From positions 39,167 to 103,166 of the IMG/VR virus record IMGVR_UViG_3300017752_002245: DNA of 64,000 nt, one strand, 5' to 3'. Of the stretch, positions 8,834 to 16,450 are shown piece by piece (position 1 is the stretch's first letter; the number at the start of each line of letters is the position of its first letter). Origin of the DNA: a virus. Made by a program: the position numbers and the translations under genes. Below the pieces are notes generated by a model that ran no database searches, had not been told where the DNA came from, and was given only the letters and a program-made list of their open reading frames with translations.

Positions 8834-10078
8834 ATGAGAACTAAAGATATGAAATCGCTAATGGATGCCTACAACCAAGTCATCCTCGGTGAATCAGTAG
8901 AAATTGACGAAGCACGTCAAATGAAAGACCCTAAGAAAGACTCTATGGTCTCTAAGGGTGGTAAAACAATCGTAATCGATAAGTCAAAAGAGAAAGAATA
9001 CCTCAAGAAAGGTTGGTCTCTCGCAGAGAAGAAGAAACTTGACCCTGTCGATGACAAAGCAAACGATAAGAAATTCAAAGACCGTAAAGACAAAGACATC
9101 GACAATGATGGTGATGTAGATAGTTCTGACGAATATCTTCACAAAAGACGTAAAGCAACCGATGATGCAATCGATGGTGGTAAAAAACCTGCTAAGAACG
9201 AAGGTAAAAGAGGTTTTATCAAAGCTGCTAAAGACGCAAAAGCAAAAGGTGAAAAAGACTTTATGTTTGCGGGTAAGAAATACAATTGCGAAGATGCATT
9301 GAACGGAGACGAAGAAGAGTCAGAAGATAAACCTAAGAAGAAGAATCCTTTTCCACCTAAGAAAGACGGTGAAGAAAAAGATGAGAAAGATTCTGAAGAT
9401 AAGGATGATGACAAAGAGTCCGATGACGAAGAAGAGAAAGAAGTACCTAAAGTAGCTGGTAAGAAAGATGACAAGAAGAAAGTTGCATCTAATGCCAAGA
9501 CTGCTGAAATCTCTAAGATTGGTGAAAACTCTGCGGATGCAAAAGCGGCTGGTGTTGGAAGAACAGGTGAGACTTACAGAGACAGAATGAAAAGATTAGG
9601 TAAGACACAATCTGAATCATTAGACTTAGTTGATGCAATTAAAGACCTACATAAGATGTGGGAAAGTGCTGCAAAGAAGAGTGTTAAAGGTGCTACAGAT
9701 AAAGGTGAAGAGATTGATTCTAAACAGTCACCTAAGTCTAAAGAATTTGACAACGCTCATGATAAGTCTGATAAGAAAGTTGAAGACAATGTCGAAGATG
9801 CAAAAAAGAAAAACAAAGTTGCTCAAGACGCAACTAAGGCAAAGTCTGGTAAACGTCCTGTAGACCACGAAGTTGGTGACAAGAATGTTGTTAAGTCTAC
9901 CGAAGTTAAGGAAGACGCAGAACAAATAGTTAAACAAGCACAGGATATCATTCAAGGTAAGACTATGTCTGAGATTGCTGACTTAAACTCTGAGAAACCA
10001 AAGAATCCTCATGATGCACGTACTAGAGAAGCAAAAGCATTCTTGAAACGTATGGCTAAGAAACAAGGTACAGTATAA
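8834..10078 (+). CDS. highly charged, calcium-loop-containing protein, probable head core/internal protein
   Basis: ATG 8834 is preferred over 8813 because AGGAG sits at 8821-8825, 8 nt upstream. The 414-residue protein is extremely Lys/Asp/Glu-rich, with an acidic stretch around residues 160-210. DKDIDNDGDVDSSDEYL near residue 80 resembles a dockerin/EF-hand calcium loop. The N-terminus MRTKDMKSLMDAYNQVILGES is related to the MKxLM.. starts of internal head proteins. It is probably structural or packaged; no enzyme motif is visible. Confidence 0.5.
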   Translation: MRTKDMKSLMDAYNQVILGESVEIDEARQMKDPKKDSMVSKGGKTIVIDKSKEKEYLKKGWSLAEKKKLDPVDDKANDKKFKDRKDKDIDNDGDVDSSDEYLHKRRKATDDAIDGGKKPAKNEGKRGFIKAAKDAKAKGEKDFMFAGKKYNCEDALNGDEEESEDKPKKKNPFPPKKDGEEKDEKDSEDKDDDKESDDEEEKEVPKVAGKKDDKKKVASNAKTAEISKIGENSADAKAAGVGRTGETYRDRMKRLGKTQSESLDLVDAIKDLHKMWESAAKKSVKGATDKGEEIDSKQSPKSKEFDNAHDKSDKKVEDNVEDAKKKNKVAQDATKAKSGKRPVDHEVGDKNVVKSTEVKEDAEQIVKQAQDIIQGKTMSEIADLNSEKPKNPHDARTREAKAFLKRMAKKQGTV

Positions 10079-10338
10079 TGATTGTATTACAAGGAACTCA
10101 AGCTGCATGTGGTACAACCAGTGGTGCAGCATCAACTTTCGGTGACGCAAGTGCAGTAAGACTATTTAATAGTGGTACTACAATTCGTCTAATTACGTTA
10201 GAAAAGGCAGATGGTACTGATATAGGTACTATCTCCTTAAACGCAAAAGCGGAGATAACATTACGTAAATCTCCTACTGATAAAATATTCGCTGCAAATG
10301 CCGAAGTACTTGGTGTCGCAGTCGGATTTTCATACTAA
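10078..10338 (+). CDS. small virion-like beta protein
   Basis: An 86-residue protein rich in Thr, Ala and Gly with alternating strands and few charges (MIVLQGTQAACGTTSGAAS, IRLITLEKADGTDIG). Similar small proteins occur in marine T4-like phages, where I would expect a capsid or decoration role. Its start overlaps the previous stop by 1 nt. Function unproven. Confidence 0.45.
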   Translation: MIVLQGTQAACGTTSGAASTFGDASAVRLFNSGTTIRLITLEKADGTDIGTISLNAKAEITLRKSPTDKIFAANAEVLGVAVGFSY

Positions 10339-10354
10339 AAGAAGGTAAAATATT

Positions 10355-10699
10355 ATGACAATTAAAGCTCCCGCATGGTGCGAAAACGCAGTTCCCACTG
10401 CAAATGGATGGGAAGACCCTGATACAGGTGAATTATATGCATCTGGTGGATTCACTCCAGACCAAATTGCAGAGTTCCACGGAACTCCCCCTGCCCCTAA
10501 AGTCTTAAAAGAAGCACCTCCAGTGAATGATTTTGTAAAGACTCCAACAATGCTTCATGAAGCACCTGTTGGTGGTAAGTCTCTAGAAGAGATGACTAAA
10601 CTTGAATTAGAAGCACTTGGACGTACTCACGGTATTGAATTAGACCGTAGAAAATCTAAAGCAGACCTAATAGACGAAGTGAATGCAGTCATAGATTAG
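10355..10699 (+). CDS. small protein with C-terminal SAP/HeH-like helical domain
   Basis: A 114-residue protein. The N-terminus (APAWCENAVPTANGWEDPDTG) is a block I associate with marine T4-like phages. The C-terminal 35 residues (LEEMTKLELEALGRTHGIE, then RRKSKADLIDEV) look like a LEM/SAP/HeH helix-extended-loop-helix fold, which often binds nucleic acid or partner proteins. GAAGG upstream at 10341-10345 serves as ribosome site. Confidence 0.5.
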   Translation: MTIKAPAWCENAVPTANGWEDPDTGELYASGGFTPDQIAEFHGTPPAPKVLKEAPPVNDFVKTPTMLHEAPVGGKSLEEMTKLELEALGRTHGIELDRRKSKADLIDEVNAVID

Positions 10700-10709
10700 T
10701 AGATTTATT

Positions 10710-11450
10710 ATGAATCTTCTGGCGAAGGCAAACGAATATATTGTAGGAAATAGTGGATACGGAATCATAGGTCTGTTCTACATAAGTCTTGTAGTTGTCG
10801 GATATGATTTAGCAATCAATCAGAACTGGTCATTATTATGGTGGTATCCAATAGGAACTGTCATAATGTTAATACTCAGTTCTGCATTCTATCACCGTGC
10901 AATCGCACACCCAACATGGAAATGTCCAAACTGGTTGAGATATCCTTTAACGTTTATCTCTACTGGTCTTGGATTAGGTGCAGTAATCCCTTGGGTCGCA
11001 ACCCATAGACAACACCATTATCATTCAGAAGAAGAAGGTGACCCACATGGGCCTCAGTATTCTCTTCTACACAATCTGAATATATATCTTACTAAACCAA
11101 ACTTTATGTATGTCAGAGACATACTGAGAGACCCTCTATATGTTGCACAACTAAAATACTTTTGGTTATGGGCAGCAATTACTATTGGTCTCTTTAGTGC
11201 AATGTTTGGATTTGTTGAATGGGCATTCGTATATGTTACCATGATTGTACACCAAGTATTCTTGTTGTATGTTGGTCATATCAGATGGATTCCACAGAAT
11301 GGATGGAAAGGACATTTCCTTGGACTCATTTATTCACCTGAAATCTATCATCTAAAGCATCATGATAAACCCATGAACGCTAGACTTGGTAAAGTTGATT
11401 TACCCTATTTGTTATTAATTAAGTGGTTCAAACACAATGGTGTTAAATAG
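10710..11450 (+). CDS. membrane fatty-acid desaturase
   Basis: A 246-residue integral membrane protein with the three His boxes of acyl-lipid/acyl-CoA desaturases: HRAIAH (residues 62-67), HRQHH (99-103) and HLKHH (214-218), between about four hydrophobic segments. It is shorter than bacterial delta-9 enzymes (about 300) but keeps all eight iron ligands, so it should introduce a double bond into membrane acyl chains using O2 and two irons. The next gene, an acyl-CoA-synthetase-like protein, overlaps it by 14 nt, suggesting a joint lipid role. Confidence 0.85.
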   Translation: MNLLAKANEYIVGNSGYGIIGLFYISLVVVGYDLAINQNWSLLWWYPIGTVIMLILSSAFYHRAIAHPTWKCPNWLRYPLTFISTGLGLGAVIPWVATHRQHHYHSEEEGDPHGPQYSLLHNLNIYLTKPNFMYVRDILRDPLYVAQLKYFWLWAAITIGLFSAMFGFVEWAFVYVTMIVHQVFLLYVGHIRWIPQNGWKGHFLGLIYSPEIYHLKHHDKPMNARLGKVDLPYLLLIKWFKHNGVK

Positions 11451-12417
11451 AAATCTAATTCATTCCGACTTTATATTATACCCACATAGAATAAAACGAG
11501 AAAAGTTCTTTGAGGAGATTGACCGTGCAAAGAACTATCTATCAACACGATTCTCTAAGGGTGACCATATAACGATTGGATATACCAGTAATGACATAAA
11601 AGGTCTTGCGTTTATATTCGCATCTTTTGAACTGGGTATCGCAGTAAAAGTAATGAGTGAACCATTCTTCTGTGGCCCTGAGTTTGACCCAAAACGTTTT
11701 GAACATCTATTGACATTGATGAAAGACTATGATACAATAGACGGACGTTGGATACTTGATGGTATGGTCAACGATAGAGATGACCCTATACTAGGTGGAC
11801 GTGCTACAAAAAGAGATGTCTTTGGTAGTTCATTCCAAAAGTTAATAAATGAACTGGGTGTCCCAAACTATTATATGGGAGATTATAAGTCTTCTTCAAC
11901 AAACGTGATTGATGTTGATGTGAGACCAACAGATAACGCAACATCTTATTTTGAAGGTGGAGATTGGTTATCAGTTCCCCCAGTAAAATTTAAATCACAT
12001 GAATATATATTAGACCAAGTTAATAAACAACACATATGTTTTGAAAACAAGGTTGTTGGATTAACAAAAAACATACATCATGATAATGCATTGGAAAGAT
12101 TAATACTACCCGCAATGATGCAGAGTGGTAACCTTGTTGACTTCCAGATTCCTGAACCAGACTTTGGTGGATTCTTTGTTACAAATGACAAGATAAGTGC
12201 TGAACAAATGTTTGAATATATTATGATATATGGAAATAAACTTATTGATGCATTTAAAATTGATATTATTATGTCACCAACAGACGATACATTATTTAAA
12301 TTTCTTAATCACAGAGATAAAGACTTTGATAAAACACTAGAAGTTATACTTCATGATGAAATTACCGATGAACACAGAAAATGGGAATCTAAGATGGATA
12401 TTAAATTTCTGATATAA
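11437..12417 (+). CDS. degenerate acyl-adenylate (AMP-binding) enzyme-like protein
   Basis: A 326-residue protein that aligns by eye with the AMP-binding protein at 19963. KGDHITIGYTSNDIKGLAFI corresponds to KGDIVTIGIMVVDVKHIASI there, and GLTKNIHHDNALERLILPAM to HSRNLHHASAIMTHLLPAL. The nucleotide-binding SSTSGTTK loop is missing; the matching region reads SYFEGGDWLSVPP. It is also shorter (326 versus 411). It probably cannot form adenylates by the usual mechanism and may be a partner subunit or a decayed copy. It overlaps the desaturase gene. Confidence 0.55.
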   Translation: MVLNRNLIHSDFILYPHRIKREKFFEEIDRAKNYLSTRFSKGDHITIGYTSNDIKGLAFIFASFELGIAVKVMSEPFFCGPEFDPKRFEHLLTLMKDYDTIDGRWILDGMVNDRDDPILGGRATKRDVFGSSFQKLINELGVPNYYMGDYKSSSTNVIDVDVRPTDNATSYFEGGDWLSVPPVKFKSHEYILDQVNKQHICFENKVVGLTKNIHHDNALERLILPAMMQSGNLVDFQIPEPDFGGFFVTNDKISAEQMFEYIMIYGNKLIDAFKIDIIMSPTDDTLFKFLNHRDKDFDKTLEVILHDEITDEHRKWESKMDIKFLI

Positions 12418-12421
12418 CTTA

Positions 12422-12429
12422 TATACATA
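12422..12429 (+). promoter_or_regulatory. late-promoter-like box TATACATA exactly 5 nt before ATG
   Basis: TATACATA, then CCTAT, then ATG at 12435. The box-to-ATG distance equals that at 15122, 19568, 27189 and, on the minus strand, 46215 and 56486. T4 spacing would put the transcript start on the A of ATG. Two more ATGs could serve (12435 or 12438). Confidence 0.4.
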
Positions 12430-12434
12430 CCTAT

Positions 12435-12803
12435 ATGATGAAACTTACAAAAGATAACCTTACGATATACGCTGCTCAGCATTATCATAATCCACGTTGT
12501 ATTGACTCAGAAGAATTCTTCGAAGATTTAAAGAAATTCAAATACATTAAAAGGTTACTCAATAGGTATCGTGATACAGATATCCTGTCCGAACGACTTA
12601 TACTAAATCATCTCATTGTAATATTCAATGTGTTTGGTTTTGAAGCGGGACTTAACATCTTAGAACTCAAGATAGAACTTGAACATTGGGGAGTTTTAAA
12701 ACCCTTCCTAATATTCCTCAAGGCAATCAAGAATACTGAATACACCAACATTGAAATGGATGCAAAAGTAGTTGAGGCACTAAGAAAAATAGCACGAGAA
12801 TAA
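12435..12803 (+). CDS. conserved T4-like phage protein of unknown function
   Basis: A 122-residue helical protein. IYAAQHYHNPRCIDSEEF near residues 11-28, then DLKKFKYIKRLLNRY, is a block I recall from many marine T4-like phages, without a known function. No ribosome site precedes the ATG; instead a late-type box lies 5 nt upstream. It overlaps the next gene by 1 nt. Confidence 0.6.
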   Translation: MMKLTKDNLTIYAAQHYHNPRCIDSEEFFEDLKKFKYIKRLLNRYRDTDILSERLILNHLIVIFNVFGFEAGLNILELKIELEHWGVLKPFLIFLKAIKNTEYTNIEMDAKVVEALRKIARE

Positions 12804-13255
12804 TGGAACAACAAATTGACCGATGTGGTGATTGTCATTCCTGTTGTAAATCCTTTGGGGGGATTGATAATCAAATAAAATTAATTGAGTTAGACATTCA
12901 ATACGAATGGGACAGATGTAGTAAACTCTGTGATAACAATCGATGCACCATATATAATAAAAGACCACAAACATGCAGTGATTTCGAATGTCTCTATGTA
13001 GAGTCAGACTTACCTGAAGAGTATCTTCCTGATAAAATAGGGTTTGTTACCGAGATGCGAATAGATGCAGAAGGTCATTTTTTAAATATCGTTCCTAATC
13101 AATCTGCAAAATCTGGTGTAACTCCCGAAGAATTTTGGGAAAACAATTACAAAAATATCCATGTTATGATAACAACAGCGGAAGAAGTATGGTCGATACG
13201 AGTCCATACAATCAATATATCAACTGCATCTGGGTCACAGGATTTCAATGTCTAA
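12803..13255 (+). CDS. YkgJ-like cysteine-cluster (Zn/Fe-chelating) protein
   Basis: A 150-residue protein. CGDCHSCCKS near residues 8-17, C (about 35), C (about 40), KRPQTCSDFEC near residues 48-58 form the YkgJ-type cluster that binds Fe-S or zinc. It is one of two tandem copies with the next gene, which overlaps it by 8 nt. Bacterial relatives are poorly characterised; a redox or metal-sensing job is inference. Confidence 0.65.
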   Translation: MEQQIDRCGDCHSCCKSFGGIDNQIKLIELDIQYEWDRCSKLCDNNRCTIYNKRPQTCSDFECLYVESDLPEEYLPDKIGFVTEMRIDAEGHFLNIVPNQSAKSGVTPEEFWENNYKNIHVMITTAEEVWSIRVHTINISTASGSQDFNV

Positions 13256-13706
13256 TATAATTCCTACAGAATCTAAGTGTGGTGACTGTACTGTTTGTTG
13301 TGAAATCATGGGTTATACTGGTCTATGGAAGAGTGCAGACAGATATAATGAAGCAGAATTTTATGGTGTAGATTACGGTGCATGGAGTACTTGTAATAAA
13401 CTATGCGATACAGGTTGTTCTATTCAAGCGGACAAACCAAAAATATGTGACGAATTCTTTTGTTCTTACGTAGAACATGACCTAGAAAGCATATATAGAC
13501 CAAAGGACTTTGGTTTTGTTGCACATGTACAGAAGTGGGATGGTCGAGTTGGTATCCTATCCATGGATAAAACATTACCACCAGAGATTCAATACAACAA
13601 CAATAAAAGAAGACTAGATGACTTAATAGAAGAAATACTGGTAAGTGAAGGTAGACGCTTATCGGTGGATTTACATACCAAACAGGGAACAATACAACTA
13701 CGATGA
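13248..13706 (+). CDS. YkgJ-like cysteine-cluster protein, tandem paralogue
   Basis: A 152-residue protein with CGDCTVCCE near residues 11-19, CNKLCDTGC near residues 49-57 and KPKICDEFFC near 63-72. This is the same cysteine layout as its upstream neighbour but with diverged sequence, so the duplication is old. It overlaps the asparagine-synthetase-like gene by 4 nt, which suggests the cluster proteins work with that enzyme. Confidence 0.65.
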   Translation: MSNIIPTESKCGDCTVCCEIMGYTGLWKSADRYNEAEFYGVDYGAWSTCNKLCDTGCSIQADKPKICDEFFCSYVEHDLESIYRPKDFGFVAHVQKWDGRVGILSMDKTLPPEIQYNNNKRRLDDLIEEILVSEGRRLSVDLHTKQGTIQLR

Positions 13707-15103
13707 AATATTTTATATGCAAAGACTCAAGTAAGTTTAAAAAACATGAGTACACACAGTTCGGTCAATGGTGTTATTACCATGACGAACTGGTGAATGT
13801 CTGGAAAGGGCCAGACTATATTGTCATATATTCTGGTTACCTTATTGAAGGTGACATCGAAGACGCATGTGAACGTTGGAGTTTCAATGAAGAGAATGGA
13901 AACTTCTTTGCAATCAAATTGACCTCAGATAGATTTGAGATTGCGGTTGATTACTTCCAAAATCATAAAGTGTTTGTTGGACGTAGGTATGGAACAGAAA
14001 TTAGTAATTACATTCCGTTCATGACGATTGAGAAAGAAGACATTCGATATAGTTATCTTGAATATGGTCAAGCAGACCCACAGAAACGTGAGTTCAAACC
14101 TTTTGAAAACTCCACCTTTTATAGACACATCAATTCATATATTCCAGATTATGATTATGTGGGTGATTGCAAGAAAGCACTTGAAGAAGAGAAGTGGACT
14201 GATACTAATGCACTTGCAGATTATATCCATGAATGTATGGAACAACATTCAAATCTAATTAAGTCTCGTTATAAGAACAGGTTTATTTCTCTCAGTGAGG
14301 GAATAGATTCTGCACTCCAATCACAATACTTCTATGATGACCCACAACACATCTATAATATGATGCCGTGTCATGCGGGAGATGAGGGACTCAAGTGGAA
14401 AATGATTGCCGCAAAGAATTTCCCCGATGTGACACATGACGTGTGGGACAGTAATTTATCGATACAACATACTAAAGATTATATGAAAGATAGTAGTACA
14501 AGATGGGGTTCTATCTTACCTACGATGAAGATGGTTGCAGACTGTAAAGTAAAACCTGATATTGTTATGTATGGAGTTAACGGAGATGAAATGTTCTTCC
14601 GTGATTTGATTCCACATCTACACATGTTAATGGTAGAACATAAGGATGAAAGATATCTAGAAGCTGCAATTCAAAATATTATTGATGAGAAGACGCATCA
14701 TTATGGTGCATCCTATACACTGGGTACACATAAGACTACACAAACCTATCTAGACGAATGGTTCAAGGAGTGGATTGTTGAGGACATAGACTGGGAGAAT
14801 GCAGAGTACAATATGTTAAAACTTTTGACTCCAAAACTTTATAGTCGTAGTATCAGTGTAAATAATGATGTACTTACTGCATCTCTATATAATGACAGAA
14901 GGATATATCATGAAGTGTTTAAGACACCCAAGTCATTCCTTCTGGGTGATTCTATGGACTCACCTATACAAAGAGAGTTGTTAAAAAGATTTGATTATGA
15001 CTTTCAGACACCACATAAAGATGTATTATATGCGGTATATGAACCAATACTTTTAACCATTTTTGATGCAACTGTTGGACGAGATATATCACAACATATC
15101 TAA
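13703..15103 (+). CDS. asparagine-synthetase-like ATP-pyrophosphatase lacking the N-terminal Cys
   Basis: A 466-residue protein with AsnB architecture. Residues 1-125 look like the glutaminase fold, but the protein begins MKYFICKD, so the Cys nucleophile at position 2 is absent. FISLSEGIDSAL (about 193-204) is the PP-motif (SGGxDS variant), and YGVNGDEMFF near residue 290 is the conserved GxxGDE loop. Family knowledge predicts ATP-dependent amidation through an acyl-adenylate, here probably from free ammonia or another amine. The substrate may be a surface sugar or amino acid rather than aspartate. Confidence 0.65.
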   Translation: MKYFICKDSSKFKKHEYTQFGQWCYYHDELVNVWKGPDYIVIYSGYLIEGDIEDACERWSFNEENGNFFAIKLTSDRFEIAVDYFQNHKVFVGRRYGTEISNYIPFMTIEKEDIRYSYLEYGQADPQKREFKPFENSTFYRHINSYIPDYDYVGDCKKALEEEKWTDTNALADYIHECMEQHSNLIKSRYKNRFISLSEGIDSALQSQYFYDDPQHIYNMMPCHAGDEGLKWKMIAAKNFPDVTHDVWDSNLSIQHTKDYMKDSSTRWGSILPTMKMVADCKVKPDIVMYGVNGDEMFFRDLIPHLHMLMVEHKDERYLEAAIQNIIDEKTHHYGASYTLGTHKTTQTYLDEWFKEWIVEDIDWENAEYNMLKLLTPKLYSRSISVNNDVLTASLYNDRRIYHEVFKTPKSFLLGDSMDSPIQRELLKRFDYDFQTPHKDVLYAVYEPILLTIFDATVGRDISQHI

Positions 15104-15121
15104 TTTAAAAGTTTTTTAGAG

Positions 15122-15129
15122 TATAAATA
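15122..15129 (+). promoter_or_regulatory. T4-type late promoter fused to start codon (TATAAATA-GAACT-ATG)
   Basis: TATAAATAGAACTATG spans 15122-15137. The identical 16-mer occurs on the minus strand at 46207-46222 and 56478-56493, each ending in the ATG of a gene. T4 late promoters start 6 nt after the box, which is the A of ATG, predicting a leaderless mRNA. Confidence 0.6.
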
Positions 15130-15134
15130 GAACT

Positions 15135-15728
15135 ATGGGATTATTAAAAACAGCAGCAGACTTAGTATACACGATTCGATTCTTGAAACTATTGGTTACT
15201 CCAATTGAGAAAACCAAAGCATTCGAGGCGGGTATTATTGATGAGACTGGTAAGAAACGTAAGGACTTCAATACGAATAGTACTGATGACCGTGAAGCAT
15301 ATCGTTCTCATTACACACCCTTCCATCGTCTTGTGTTCAATCTTAAAAAGATTATGGCAAAAGCGCCAGGCGGTACATCCATAGTCGCAAGATATGGTGC
15401 TGCTCTTGCCCTTATTAAAGAACACGGTGAATTAAAAGATTCACATATTATGGACATACATGCAGAAACAGGGATTGATATCCTTGATGTTCTTGCAGAA
15501 AACTCGCAGTGGTTTGTCTTAAATGATAAACAATTGTCGCCTGGCATTTATCGTATCAAACATGATACCATGAATGGTCTATGTGAAGATGTCCATAAAA
15601 ATGATAAAATACGAGTAGAAGAAGATGCATATCCATTTGAAGAGATTTTAGGTATCGACATCTATAAAGGAATACACCTTGCAACAATGAGTGAAGTGTA
15701 TTTTACAACTGGGGAGTTAACCAGATGA
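15135..15728 (+). CDS. conserved T4-like phage protein, probably virion-associated
   Basis: A 197-residue protein. DLVYTIRFLKLLVTPIEKT near residues 9-27, FHRLVFNLKKIM near residues 63-74 and KAPGGTSIVARYGAALALI near residues 76-94 form a pattern I recall from many marine T4-like phages, usually annotated as structural or hypothetical. There is no ribosome site; the ATG lies 5 nt after a late promoter box. It overlaps the next gene by 4 nt. Confidence 0.6.
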   Translation: MGLLKTAADLVYTIRFLKLLVTPIEKTKAFEAGIIDETGKKRKDFNTNSTDDREAYRSHYTPFHRLVFNLKKIMAKAPGGTSIVARYGAALALIKEHGELKDSHIMDIHAETGIDILDVLAENSQWFVLNDKQLSPGIYRIKHDTMNGLCEDVHKNDKIRVEEDAYPFEEILGIDIYKGIHLATMSEVYFTTGELTR

Positions 15729-15886
15729 AGAAATTCAGAGATTTCGAAGAGGACATGACAACCAGTGCCGTTGCGGGTGCTGGCGATGATAGTACGACTG
15801 TCCCTGTCCATTTGAAAAAGAAGAAGAAGAAGAAACCAGAAGTACTTTCTAGGTTTAAAGAAATGAGAAAACGTTGGAGTAAATAA
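15725..15886 (+). CDS. 53-residue basic protein with capsid-targeting-like N-terminus
   Basis: The protein starts MKKFRDFEEDMTTSAVAG and carries a run of seven lysines followed by a basic helix (LSRFKEMRKRWSK). The ATG overlaps the upstream stop and the stop overlaps the next ATG (TAATG), so it sits in a tight three-gene unit. The start resembles the MKxFxxF head-targeting peptides elsewhere in this window. Function unknown. Confidence 0.55.
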   Translation: MKKFRDFEEDMTTSAVAGAGDDSTTVPVHLKKKKKKKPEVLSRFKEMRKRWSK

Positions 15887-16347
15887 TGCTAAGTGGATTA
15901 TTAGGTAGTGTGCTAGGTTTTGGGGGTTCAGTTGTACCCGCAATCACAGACCACTTTAAACAAAAGTCAAACAACAAATTTGAATTAGAAAAGATGGAAA
16001 AGATGGCAGAACTCCGTGCAAAGGGTTATGACCATGAAATCAAAATGTATGAACAGATGGGTGCTGATAAAGAGCATGACCGACTGATTCAACATGACAT
16101 CTCAATCAACCAAGGTACTGGTATTATTGCGGGTCTACAGAAGTCTGTACGTCCTGTAATCACATACTGTTTCTTTGGATTATTTTGTGCAATCGAAGTC
16201 GCTCTTTTGAGGGAAGCACTTAACAGTGGATTACCTCTTGCAGAGTCTTTAGGTCTTCTTTGGGATGGTGACACCAAGGCAATTTTTGCTGCAATTATTT
16301 CGTTCTGGTTCGGTTCTAGAGCAATCGATAAAAGACTTCAGAAATAA
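15886..16347 (+). CDS. holin-like membrane protein (3-TM gene-transfer-agent holin type)
   Basis: A 153-residue protein. An N-terminal hydrophobic helix (residues 1-20) is followed by a charged helical stretch and two more membrane segments (VITYCFFGLFCAIEVALL, then FAAIISFWFGSRAIDK). GLQKSVRPVITY and FWFGSRA are signatures of the three-TM holin family (PF11351-like) of gene transfer agents and marine phages. It would form the lysis pore. It is the last gene of its operon, ahead of a strong promoter for nrdA. Confidence 0.7.
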   Translation: MLSGLLGSVLGFGGSVVPAITDHFKQKSNNKFELEKMEKMAELRAKGYDHEIKMYEQMGADKEHDRLIQHDISINQGTGIIAGLQKSVRPVITYCFFGLFCAIEVALLREALNSGLPLAESLGLLWDGDTKAIFAAIISFWFGSRAIDKRLQK

Positions 16348-16348
16348 C

Positions 16349-16377
16349 TTGACATTTTACCCTTAATTGGGTATAAT
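16349..16377 (+). promoter_or_regulatory. sigma70-type promoter for nrdA
   Basis: TTGACA (16349-16354), a 17-nt spacer and TATAAT (16372-16377), perfect consensus on both elements. It lies just after the holin gene and about 74 nt before the nrdA start. Confidence 0.8.
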
Positions 16378-16394
16378 ACAATAACTGAAAAAAC

Positions 16395-16423
16395 TCAGGG
16401 GTATATATAATATTACCCCCTGA
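16395..16423 (+). promoter_or_regulatory. hairpin in nrdA 5' leader
   Basis: TCAGGGG (16395-16401) pairs with CCCCTGA (16417-16423), enclosing an AT-rich loop. It falls between the promoter and the nrdA ATG, so it would sit in the mRNA leader. No T-run follows, so it is more likely a stability or translation element than a terminator. Confidence 0.4.
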
Positions 16424-16450
16424 AAAACTATACTCTATGGAAAAGTAAAA

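Noticed and set aside
9139-9498. Ser/Phe-rich minus-strand frame at 9.1-9.5 kb
   Set aside because: It is the complement of an acidic Lys/Glu-rich coding region; the composition is a by-product.
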